A stretch of DNA of 64,000 nucleotides, taken from contig VGVV01000008.1 of the NCBI GenBank assembly GCA_016873895.1, forward strand, positions 1 through 64,000. Direction: 5' to 3'. The translations under genes were made by a program, and so were the position numbers. This document shows, in pieces, positions 5,854 through 13,717 of this stretch (its first letter is position 1; every line of letters begins with the position of its first letter). The notes under the pieces are model-generated. The model did not search any database. It saw only the letters and a program-made list of their open reading frames with translations, and had not been told where the DNA came from. The stretch comes from Ignavibacteria bacterium. GTDB taxonomy: Bacteria; Bacteroidota; Ignavibacteria; Kapaibacteriales; Kapaibacteriaceae.

Positions 5854-8800
5854 ATGCAGAATTCTAACCGTACGATCCATTACGCATTTGCGAGCATTGC
5901 AACGATCATTGCACTTGCGACCTATCTTATGACTGTGCAGCCAACCGTTCCGTTTTGGGACTGCGGTGAATTCACGGCTGCTTCGGTACAGCAACAGGTG
6001 CCTCACCCGCCAGGAGCCCCGTTGTTCCTGATGCTCGGCAAGGTGTTCCACTTGCTGCCATTCGGCGATCCAGGTTGGAGAGTAAACCTACTTTCGGTAC
6101 TTGCCAGCGCTGCAACGGTATTGCTGCTATATCTCATCACGGTGCGTGTTATCCGCAATTTCTTTCGTGAGGACCTCAACGATGTTGGCAATGCACTCAT
6201 GGTATATGGAGGGGGCTTTGTAGCCGCCTTAACCTATGCATTTACAGACACGTTTTGGTTTAATGCCGTTGAATCCGAAGTGTACGCTGCATCATCACTT
6301 TTTGTTGCCATCATCGTGCACTTGATGATGATTTGGAATGAAAAGGCAGATGAACCGGGACATGAGCGCTACCTCTTGCTGATTGTATACTTGATTGGGC
6401 TATCAATTGGTGTGCACCTGCTGTCGATCTTGACGGTGTTCTCTATTGTCTTACTTGTCTACCTACGCAAGTATCGGTACTCAACAAAGACGCTTCTGTT
6501 AACGATGGGCATTGGGCTTGGACTGTTCTTCCTGATCTACAACGTTATTATCATGAAGCTACCTGCATTGTTTGCTGGTAATCTTCCAATCAAGAATGAA
6601 GCACGAGAATTTCTTGTCGAAGGAAGCTCAGCCTTCGTTGCAGTAGGTTTGGGTTTGATCATAGCCGCTGCTGTTGGCCTCTATATCGGCACCAAAGAAC
6701 GTAAGGGTATCCTTTCGTTAACTGCCTCGGCGTTTCTACTGCTCATCCTTGGTTACTCAACATATGCCCACATCCTTGTCCGTGCGAATTCCAATCCGCC
6801 GATGAACGAAAACAAGCCTGAGAACTTCTCAAAGCTTGTTAGCTACCTCGGTCGTGAACAGTACGGCGAAGCACCAATGTGGCCGCGTCGATACCAGAGC
6901 GAACAGCGTTTCGTAAACAACTATATCAAGTACGGAAAGTGGACAGAGCCACCTGTTAAGCGCGTAGAACGAAAAGATGGCGCAGTGTTCGGTAAGCCCG
7001 ACTTTGCAAAGTGGAACACTGATGGTAAGTCAAGGTTCAATGGTGCAGAGATTGCATACATGTGGGATTATCAAATTGACCACATGTACATCCGGTATTT
7101 CCTTTGGAACTTCCTCGGACGTACCAGCGATGTGCAAGACGCTCCGGCAGCTAGTCCGTTTACGTCGCAATTAGACATTGATGTAGAGAACTACAAGAAT
7201 GGGTATGCAAAGCATTTCCCAATCAACTACTATGCACTGCCGCTATTGATTGGTTTGGTTGGATTGGTCATGCACTTTGCCAGAGACCGTCAAATGGCTT
7301 GGGTATTCCTCGTGCTGTTCTTAATGACGGGTGTGCTTGCGGCTATTCAACAGAACCAGCAGAATCCACAGCCTCGTGAGCGTGATTACTTCTACGTTTC
7401 ATCCTTTATGGTTTTTGCCATGTGGGTTGGTATGGGAGCCTTCTTTATCATAGAGAGCTTCAAGAAGAATGCGCCTGTTATCGCTGCATCATTGCTGGGT
7501 ATCATTGCCCTGGTTCCGGTGAACATGGCAGCGCAAAACTGGTTTACGCATTCGCGTGCCGGTAATTATCTCGCCTTCGACTATGCATACAATATTCTGC
7601 AGTCCGTAGAGAAGGATGCAATCCTCTTTACCAATGGCGATAACGACACATTCCCTGTCTGGTATCTGCAAGATGTTGCTGGTATTCGTCGTGATGTGCG
7701 TGTTGTAAACCTTTCGCTAGGGCAGACAACATGGTATATCGAACAACTCAAGAACCGTGAGCCATGGGGTGCGAAGAAGCTGCCTCTCAGCTTTGATGAT
7801 AGCCAGCTTCTTGTTAACGAAGAAGATGCCGGAGCATTGACGTATGACTTTGGTCCAGCGCAGACTATCACGGTACCGGTTTCACGTGCTGTCTTAAGCA
7901 AGTGGACAAATGATCCAGCGATACTTGATCGTGGTTCATTCACATGGACGTTTACAGGATCTCCGCGAGGCCCAGGCGAAGACAAGCAGCCGAGTTATTT
8001 CTTTGGTGTGCAGCACAAGCTCGTAGCCGACATTATTAAGCAGACGAAGTTCGAGCGTCCGGTGTACTTCTCAACCTCGATGGGTATCGAGCCGGGCTAT
8101 GCCGATGAGCACTGTGGTCTTCAGGACTACATGCGCCTCGAGGGTCTGGCCTTCCGTGTTTGCCCTGTGCCACAGACATCTGCCATCGGATATGGTGTTG
8201 CAGACAATTTGATGCAGAAGCACTTTATGCAGGACATGGGTGATGATGAAGTGTATACCGCGCCCCATGTTGGACTCAAGTTCCGCAACCTGAACAATCC
8301 TAACGTGTATTACGATGATGTCCACCGTGGCTACATCTCCAGCTACCGCTATACGTTCTTCAGCTATGCACGCTACAAGCTCTACGAACAGCGTGATAGT
8401 CTTGGTGCAGGCAAGGTGCTGAACCGAATGAATCAGTTGATATCAACGGAGCAGTTCCCAATCTCTATGATGTTCGAAATGGATATTGGCCGGTTCTACA
8501 ACAGCGTTGGCATGTACAACGAATCAGAGAAGGTTGGCTTAAGCGCTCTGAAGAGTTGCGAGATGATCATCAGCAACCCGCGCATGTACACACTTGAGCA
8601 GGGCTTCCAGGTGCCGCAGGGCTTGCCAGACCAAGAAGCGCTGAGTCAGGCAAGCGCACTTGCACGATTGTATGCAGCGGAGGCGGCCAAGATCGCAGGT
8701 AAGTGGGATGTGTCGAAACGTTACCTGAACGAGTTTGCCTCAATGTCTGGTCGTTCAGCAGAAATTGCCATGAAGTTTGATGAAATCGGGGTGCTTCAGA

Positions 8801-8955
8801 AGTTGCGCGCAAAAGATTTCAATGGTGCTCTTGACGCAGCACTGGCGATGCGAACGAAGTATGGCAACATAGGCGGCGAGATGCAGCAATTGATCTTTGA
8901 GTTGCAACGCAGGCTTGGCAAAGAGACTCAGATGTCGATGTTGGCACCCCAGTGA
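5854..8955 (+). CDS. DUF2723 membrane protein, probable protein O-glycosyltransferase
   Basis: About 1033 residues. The N-terminal half is polytopic, with the DUF2723 signature (TVQPTVPFWDCGEF, then HPPGAPLFLMLGK at about 50-62) characteristic of this GT-C fold family; known members transfer mannose to secreted proteins. The C-terminal half after roughly residue 520 is largely soluble and presumably periplasmic. With many T9SS substrates nearby, glycosylation of exported proteins is a reasonable inference. The ATG at 5854 is preferred; a GTG at 5848 is in frame. The stop overlaps the rhomboid gene's start (GTGA). Confidence 0.85.
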   Translation: MQNSNRTIHYAFASIATIIALATYLMTVQPTVPFWDCGEFTAASVQQQVPHPPGAPLFLMLGKVFHLLPFGDPGWRVNLLSVLASAATVLLLYLITVRVIRNFFREDLNDVGNALMVYGGGFVAALTYAFTDTFWFNAVESEVYAASSLFVAIIVHLMMIWNEKADEPGHERYLLLIVYLIGLSIGVHLLSILTVFSIVLLVYLRKYRYSTKTLLLTMGIGLGLFFLIYNVIIMKLPALFAGNLPIKNEAREFLVEGSSAFVAVGLGLIIAAAVGLYIGTKERKGILSLTASAFLLLILGYSTYAHILVRANSNPPMNENKPENFSKLVSYLGREQYGEAPMWPRRYQSEQRFVNNYIKYGKWTEPPVKRVERKDGAVFGKPDFAKWNTDGKSRFNGAEIAYMWDYQIDHMYIRYFLWNFLGRTSDVQDAPAASPFTSQLDIDVENYKNGYAKHFPINYYALPLLIGLVGLVMHFARDRQMAWVFLVLFLMTGVLAAIQQNQQNPQPRERDYFYVSSFMVFAMWVGMGAFFIIESFKKNAPVIAASLLGIIALVPVNMAAQNWFTHSRAGNYLAFDYAYNILQSVEKDAILFTNGDNDTFPVWYLQDVAGIRRDVRVVNLSLGQTTWYIEQLKNREPWGAKKLPLSFDDSQLLVNEEDAGALTYDFGPAQTITVPVSRAVLSKWTNDPAILDRGSFTWTFTGSPRGPGEDKQPSYFFGVQHKLVADIIKQTKFERPVYFSTSMGIEPGYADEHCGLQDYMRLEGLAFRVCPVPQTSAIGYGVADNLMQKHFMQDMGDDEVYTAPHVGLKFRNLNNPNVYYDDVHRGYISSYRYTFFSYARYKLYEQRDSLGAGKVLNRMNQLISTEQFPISMMFEMDIGRFYNSVGMYNESEKVGLSALKSCEMIISNPRMYTLEQGFQVPQGLPDQEALSQASALARLYAAEAAKIAGKWDVSKRYLNEFASMSGRSAEIAMKFDEIGVLQKLRAKDFNGALDAALAMRTKYGNIGGEMQQLIFELQRRLGKETQMSMLAPQ

Positions 8956-9614
8956 ACGACATCGCATTAGCACCGCTTACTCTCACGATCGTAATCGCCA
9001 CCTGCGCGGTCACGATCGTTTCTTTTAAGAGCTTTTCTCTCTACAACAGGCTGCTGCTGAACATTGATGCAGTGCTTGGTGGAAGGGGCGAGTGGTGGCG
9101 CATGCTCACGTGTGGGTTAGTCCATGCGGACTACATGCACCTGGCCTTTAACATGTTCTCGCTCTTCATGTTCGGTGGTTGGTTTGAGCACGTCATCATG
9201 TCCTGGCGCTTTGGCATGGTCTATGCCCTTGGCGTCTTGGCAGGCTCGTTCGCCTCAATCATCGTGCACCGTGCAGCCCCCTCCTACATGGCTGTTGGCG
9301 CATCAGCGGGCGTAAGTGCCATTGTTGGTGCGGCAACAGTAATCTACCCGGATCTACCGATGATGCTGATCATGATTCCGTTTCCCATGCCGGCATGGGT
9401 GTTTGGATGTCTGTATATCGTGTACTCGGTGATGTTCGCCTCGCGCGGAGCAGACAACGTGGGTCATGAAGCGCATCTAGGGGGCATGCTTGCCGGGATG
9501 ACGCTTATCGCGGCGTTCTATCCCGACGTGGCGCTCGGGAACATTCTGCCCATCCTGGCGATGTTTGCGGCAGGGGGCTTGGCATATGCCTGGCGCTCTC
9601 GAGGCACCATGTAA
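8952..9614 (+). CDS. Rhomboid family intramembrane serine protease
   Basis: A 220-residue protein with about six transmembrane helices. Rhomboid landmarks are visible: GEWWRMLTCGLVHADYMHLAFN (HxxxN-type region, residues ~38-59), a catalytic-serine motif GASAG near residue 117, and the partner histidine in GHEAHLGG near 174. Rhomboids cleave transmembrane segments of client proteins. The start is a GTG overlapping the previous stop codon (GTGA), so it is coupled to the DUF2723 gene. The GASAG in place of the more usual GxSG leaves the nucleophile intact. Substrates are unknown. Confidence 0.85.
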   Translation: MNDIALAPLTLTIVIATCAVTIVSFKSFSLYNRLLLNIDAVLGGRGEWWRMLTCGLVHADYMHLAFNMFSLFMFGGWFEHVIMSWRFGMVYALGVLAGSFASIIVHRAAPSYMAVGASAGVSAIVGAATVIYPDLPMMLIMIPFPMPAWVFGCLYIVYSVMFASRGADNVGHEAHLGGMLAGMTLIAAFYPDVALGNILPILAMFAAGGLAYAWRSRGTM

Positions 9615-9632
9615 CGATTCACGGCACTACGG

Positions 9633-9640
9633 TATCTTTG
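9633..9640 (+). promoter_or_regulatory. TATCTTTG -7 box upstream of the choice-of-anchor V gene
   Basis: A perfect TAnnTTTG box lies 26 bases before the ATG at 9667. No clear TTG at the -33 position is visible, as that stretch overlaps the rhomboid gene's end. Confidence 0.45.
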
Positions 9641-9666
9641 CACACACACTTTTGGGGCGTTCTACC

Positions 9667-10464
9667 ATGATCATGCGCATCGCACTTCTGGCACTCTTGA
9701 TTCCATGTATTGCACTGGCCGATCCAAACGGAAAGACTGGGCGCACATCTACCATTACGCAAGGTTGTGCGGATTGCCACGGCAGTAATGCGGGTAATGC
9801 TACGAGCATCTCCCTGAAGGGTCCACAAACGGTTGGTGCTGGCCAGATGGCAACGTTCACGATCGTTATTGGTCACGCATCTAATCCTTCAGCAGGCGTC
9901 TCCGTTGCAATTCGTCAGTCACCCACGGGCACATCAGATGGTATCGGTGTCTTATCGACCATCACCGGCGCCGGACTTCGCGTCCGCGGTATGGGTGGCA
10001 CGCAGGAGCTTACGCAGAGTGCTCCAAAGCTGATGTCGAACAAGCAGGCTGAGTTTGCCTTTACATGGACTGCGCCAACAACGCCAGGTAAGTATTACGT
10101 GCAAGCTGTAGCAAATGCTGTTAACGGTAACGGACGCAACGACGCCGGAGACGACTGGACATTCCTCGAACCAGTAGAGATTGTGGTTGAGTCCAACACC
10201 AGCGTTCTCGAAGACGTGGCTGGATTGTCATCCATCTTCCCGAACCCATGCGCAACGGGCGAGATCCTCAACATCGGTACAGAAATTAACGGCGTTTCGC
10301 ACGTGCAGCTTGTGAATGCAAGCGGTCAGATCGTGCTTGATGAAATGATGGACATTACGAACGGAGCGCTCCCTAAGCCCCTTGCCGGACTGCCACGCGG
10401 CGTGTACTTCATTGTTGTGCGCAACGAAGGCACAACTCGTAGAGGATCTATCCAGCTCTGGTAA
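9667..10464 (+). CDS. Secreted choice-of-anchor V/Reeler-like protein with T9SS sorting domain
   Basis: 265 residues: signal peptide MIMRIALLALLIPCIALA, then GKTGRTSTITQGCADCHG with a CxxCH motif near residues 36-40, then a beta-sandwich domain (about 48-175) of the choice-of-anchor V type, and a C-terminal ~75-residue T9SS type A sorting domain (SSIFPNPCATGEILNI ... PRGVYFIVVRNEG). It is predicted to be exported through the Sec and type IX systems to the cell surface. Whether CADCH binds haem covalently is open; the family shares this motif. The longer frame starting at 9565 is rejected because it would bury the signal peptide. Confidence 0.75.
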   Translation: MIMRIALLALLIPCIALADPNGKTGRTSTITQGCADCHGSNAGNATSISLKGPQTVGAGQMATFTIVIGHASNPSAGVSVAIRQSPTGTSDGIGVLSTITGAGLRVRGMGGTQELTQSAPKLMSNKQAEFAFTWTAPTTPGKYYVQAVANAVNGNGRNDAGDDWTFLEPVEIVVESNTSVLEDVAGLSSIFPNPCATGEILNIGTEINGVSHVQLVNASGQIVLDEMMDITNGALPKPLAGLPRGVYFIVVRNEGTTRRGSIQLW

Positions 10465-10488
10465 ATCGCTTCCATTGTATATTGTCGC

Positions 10489-12945
10489 ATGCGATTTCTC
10501 TTCCTGTTCCTGATCGCGTGCTCGCTGCACGCACAAACAGACATTCCGTTCATGCAGCGCGAGGGCGAGAGCCACAAACGCGAGGCGGAAGCATACTTCG
10601 AACAACTCCACGTGGTGCCCGAGGGCTTTAACTGGCGCGCTGTGAACGAGGCCGTGCGCGATGCACGTTTTATGCGCACGCATGCGCGTGATGTGCAGCG
10701 TATGCCAACGGGCGTTGCAGGCACGTGGCGCGAGATTGGGTCGGCCAATCAGGCAGGACGCGTCGTGAACGTCGAGTACGACCACAAGACCGGACGTGTC
10801 TGGCTTGCTGGTGCGGGCGGCACGATCTGGAGTGGCGACACCTCAGGCAAGACGTGGAAATGTCATACCGATGCACGTCGCATCGAAGATCCGCAGCTGC
10901 TAAAACTCATCCGTATGGCAGACGGCAGAGAACGCCTGGTTATTATCTCGAGTTCTCCACGCGTGTGGCTCTTAGATATCGCCTCAGATACGTGGTCACA
11001 AGCCAAGGGGCTCGAGGAGATGCAGCGTTGGGGCGGGTTTAGCAATGCCGTAACGATCAGGCGTGGCGGACGTCTCGAGATTCTTGCCGTTGGAAACGAG
11101 TGGGACTACGGAGCAGCATGGAAGGGACGTAACGTATTGTACCGAAGTATAGATTCGGGCGCTTCGTTCCAGCGTCTGCGCTGGTACGATGGGATGCGTC
11201 AGATCTGGAGTGATGGCGAGCAGCAAGCATGGCTGCTGCATGGTGATACGCTCTCGAGTATCGAATCAGACGGATCGATCAAGTTCATCAAGCTCAACCC
11301 GCATGGACCATCAGCCGGTGTGGGAGACGTTGTGTTTGCAGGGGGCGACCCCGGATCTGTGCTCATGGCAGTTGTCAAATCAGATAGTACACGATTTTAC
11401 TTGTGTAACGATCAGGGCAAGACGTGGACCAAGATGGGCGCGCTTGACTTCGGTCCGTTCGACGTACAGTCGTTTCACTTTGCCTTCGAAAACGGCTTCT
11501 ATCTCTACGGAGGCGTAGACACCTATCGCACAGACGACGACGGCGTTACCTGGACAAGGGTCAACGGTTGGGGCGAGTATTACGGCAACCCCGAATTCAA
11601 GCTCCACGCCGATATCCCAATGGTGAAGAGCTTTCCAGAAGGTGTTACGTTTATCTGCACCGATGGTGGCGCGTATATCTCGCGCAATGGTGGCAAGAGC
11701 GTGCGTAACATCACGCTCAAGAACATGAACATCAGTCAGTACTACGGATCCTACACAAGTCGCAACAACAGCTCGGTTGTCAGCGCTGGCGCACAAGACC
11801 AGGGCTTTCAGCGGAGTCAGATTGATTCAGGGGGCGTGCGTTCCTTCAATCAAACCATCTCTGGAGATTACGCGCATCTTGTCTCGGGCGACAACGGCAA
11901 GTCATTGTTCTGCGTGTATCCGGGTTTTGTGATGTACATCCCTGAGCACGAAACAGGATGGTCGCCCAAAATGCGCGACTTCGAGATGAAGAATCAGCTC
12001 TGGCTTCCACCACTCTCGGTGCGTCCATCAAAGCCCGGTACAGCCTATCTGGCGGGCGGCACAAAGAAAGGCGTTGGAGCGTATGTGTACACGTACACAT
12101 TCATGAGCACGGACCTGGTTGTAGACTCATTAAAATTCGACTTCAGCGAAGGGGCAGGCGATGTGCGTCTTACAGAGCTGGAGTTTGCACGAAGCAACGA
12201 CAACTACGGCTATGCGATAACATCAAACGGATTTGTGTACTACACCACCGATGCCGGCGCGTCGTGGACCAAGAAGTCACGTCCACAAAAGCTTGGCGGA
12301 CACTACTTCCACGGCAACGCACTAGCCATTGATGCCACAAACCCATCGCGCATTGTGATAGGCGGTACCGGTTATGACACGCCCGCAGCGTACATCAGCC
12401 TCGACGCTGGCACAACCTTTACGCCCCTTGTAGGCCTTCCTCCATGCCTTGTGCTTACCCTTGCGATGTCTGACGACGGACGCTACATCGCAGCCGCCAC
12501 GGACGTTGGTGCATTTGTCTACGACATGCAGCAGAGCTCATGGACCGACGTGACCGAGCTAGGCGCACCGGATCAAACCTACTGGCATGTAGACCGCGTA
12601 GAGCCCCTTGGCCTCTTCCGCTTTAGCACCTACGGGCGCGGCATCTGGGACTTTACCGTTACCGGCACAACAGACATCCAAGAGCGCATCGTGGAGCGTC
12701 CACGCCTTACACTCACAGGCAAACTCGTCAACGGCGTATCATCGATTGCCATCACCAGCGACCGCGACACAGACGCCACGATTGTGTGGTATGACATGTC
12801 GGGCAAGCGATACGGCGAGGAGTCGATTAGGGTACACATGGGTACGGGCGTACGCAGGGTACCCGAAGACGCGCGACGTCAGGGGGCTCGCACATGCGTG
12901 ATTACAACTAGCGACGGCACCGTATCGGCAGCCCTAGCCCCATAA
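10489..12945 (+). CDS. Secreted BNR/sortilin-like beta-propeller protein
   Basis: 818 residues with a short signal peptide (MRFLFLFLIACSLHA). The body repeats Asp-box-like segments: GTIWSGDTSGKTWKCH, VLYRSIDSGASFQRLRW, YLCNDQGKTWTKMG, YRTDDDGVTWTRVNGW, YISRNGGKSVRNI, YYTTDAGASWTKK. These are typical of BNR/VPS10-type propellers seen in Bacteroidota exoproteins. The C-terminus (about 735-818) looks like a degenerate sorting domain without the usual PNP motif. The ligand is unknown. A TATATTGT box ends three bases before the ATG. Confidence 0.75.
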   Translation: MRFLFLFLIACSLHAQTDIPFMQREGESHKREAEAYFEQLHVVPEGFNWRAVNEAVRDARFMRTHARDVQRMPTGVAGTWREIGSANQAGRVVNVEYDHKTGRVWLAGAGGTIWSGDTSGKTWKCHTDARRIEDPQLLKLIRMADGRERLVIISSSPRVWLLDIASDTWSQAKGLEEMQRWGGFSNAVTIRRGGRLEILAVGNEWDYGAAWKGRNVLYRSIDSGASFQRLRWYDGMRQIWSDGEQQAWLLHGDTLSSIESDGSIKFIKLNPHGPSAGVGDVVFAGGDPGSVLMAVVKSDSTRFYLCNDQGKTWTKMGALDFGPFDVQSFHFAFENGFYLYGGVDTYRTDDDGVTWTRVNGWGEYYGNPEFKLHADIPMVKSFPEGVTFICTDGGAYISRNGGKSVRNITLKNMNISQYYGSYTSRNNSSVVSAGAQDQGFQRSQIDSGGVRSFNQTISGDYAHLVSGDNGKSLFCVYPGFVMYIPEHETGWSPKMRDFEMKNQLWLPPLSVRPSKPGTAYLAGGTKKGVGAYVYTYTFMSTDLVVDSLKFDFSEGAGDVRLTELEFARSNDNYGYAITSNGFVYYTTDAGASWTKKSRPQKLGGHYFHGNALAIDATNPSRIVIGGTGYDTPAAYISLDAGTTFTPLVGLPPCLVLTLAMSDDGRYIAAATDVGAFVYDMQQSSWTDVTELGAPDQTYWHVDRVEPLGLFRFSTYGRGIWDFTVTGTTDIQERIVERPRLTLTGKLVNGVSSIAITSDRDTDATIVWYDMSGKRYGEESIRVHMGTGVRRVPEDARRQGARTCVITTSDGTVSAALAP

Positions 12946-12958
12946 CCTGCAGAGTTAC

Positions 12959-12966
12959 TAACTTTG
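12959..12966 (+). promoter_or_regulatory. TAACTTTG -7 box of the tRNA-Pro gene
   Basis: TAACTTTG ends seven bases before the first base of the tRNA, so transcription would begin almost at the mature 5' end. No TTG is seen at the -33 position. Confidence 0.45.
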
Positions 12967-12973
12967 CAGCCTT

Positions 12974-13047
12974 CAGCGTATAGCGCAGCCCGGTAGCGCG
13001 CCACTTTGGGGTAGTGGAGGTCGTGGGTTCGAATCCCGCTACGCTGA
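12974..13047 (+). tRNA. tRNA-Pro, anticodon GGG
   Basis: A complete cloverleaf: acceptor CAGCGTA/TACGCTG (12974-12980 with 13040-13046) and discriminator A; D-stem GCGC/GCGC; anticodon stem CCACT/AGTGG with loop TTGGGGT, giving anticodon GGG (reads CCC and CCU); T-arm GTGGG-TTCGAAT-CCCGC. The C1-G72 pair with A73 is characteristic of bacterial tRNA-Pro. The 3' CCA is not encoded. Confidence 0.95.
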
Positions 13048-13052
13048 CAAGA

Positions 13053-13135
13053 AGAGCAGAGAACAGAGAACAGCGAGCAGCGAACAGCGAACAGCGAACA
13101 GCGAGTAGCGAACAGCGAACAGCGAGTAGCGAACG
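13053..13135 (+). repeat. Heptanucleotide array, CGAACAG family
   Basis: Twelve 7-base units immediately after the tRNA: AGAGCAG, AGAACAG twice, CGAGCAG, CGAACAG three times, CGAGTAG, CGAACAG twice, CGAGTAG and a final partial unit. Confidence 0.9.
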
Positions 13136-13601
13136 TCTTTCCCGCGCACGCGGGAAACCAGGGAGCTTTCTCGATTTGGTGGTACGCTCGCGCTTCCCCA
13201 GGTATAACGTCCCAGCTCGTAACTGGTCATTCGTAACCAGTAATCAGCACCCTCTTCCACTTTGCCTTGTAAATCCGGAATGGATTCCGAATTTTCAAGG
13301 TGTACCATGTAACCTCTATGCAGGACATAGACTTACACGACTGATTTTGCGGATGTTGTCCATGGTTCCCCGCCTCTGATTTCGCGGCGATGGCGCGTCC
13401 GTCCCTCCTGGAGAGCATGGACACCATCAAAGCTGATCGAGCCACTATCGTTATCCCCGCAGGTAAGCCATTCGCTCTTGCTTCGAACGTTGATGCCGTT
13501 TCCCTAGCCGATGTCCTGCAGAGAGATTGGTCGTAGGGATAGTTGCTGCCGGCTTGGCAAATGCATGCATTCCTAGTCACTCGATTTCGCGGGGAAGACG
13601 T
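13133..13601. repeat. Putative 469-bp element with inverted ends and a REP-like hairpin
   Basis: The left end ACGTCTTTCCCGCG (13133-13146) matches the complement of the right end CGCGGGGAAGACGT (13588-13601) at 13 of 14 positions. The left end is also half of a perfect hairpin, TTTCCCGCG/CGCGGGAAA (13138-13157), resembling widespread REP-type palindromes. The element is flanked on each side by a heptamer array of a different family, and contains a degenerate array of the GTAATTG type (13218-13245) and one short reading frame. It resembles a MITE or passenger cassette; no transposase is present. Confidence 0.45.
13390..13536 (+). CDS. Possible small protein or gene remnant
   Basis: A 48-codon frame starting MARPSLLESMDTIKADRATI and continuing VIPAGKPFALASN before ending VLQRDWS. 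The composition looks protein-like, but I recognise no family. The frame is open upstream only to 13345 with no better start, so it may be the tail of a lost gene inside the inverted-repeat element. Confidence 0.2.
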   Translation: MARPSLLESMDTIKADRATIVIPAGKPFALASNVDAVSLADVLQRDWS

Positions 13602-13612
13602 TTCTTCAAGTC

Positions 13613-13671
13613 ATTGGTAATTGGTAATCGGTAATTGGTAATCGGTAATTGGTAATTGGTAATTGGTAATT
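13613..13671 (+). repeat. Heptanucleotide array, ATTGGTA family
   Basis: Eight 7-base units ATTGGTA or ATCGGTA, followed by a breakdown unit. It ends nine bases before a TACCTTTG box. A TTG within the array (13656-13658) is 21 bases upstream of that box and may serve as its -33 element. Confidence 0.9.
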
Positions 13672-13679
13672 GTCGTTAG

Positions 13680-13687
13680 TACCTTTG
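13680..13687 (+). promoter_or_regulatory. TACCTTTG -7 box for the beta-helix gene
   Basis: TAnnTTTG match located 30 bases before the ATG at 13718. The candidate -33 TTG is supplied by the preceding heptamer array with a 21-base spacer. Confidence 0.45.
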
Positions 13688-13717
13688 CACATCTGTACCC
13701 CCATTGTTTCTCCTCAT

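Noticed and set aside
13053..13135. Possible CRISPR array
   Set aside because: The period is seven bases with no spacers and no cas genes; it is a simple heptanucleotide tandem repeat.
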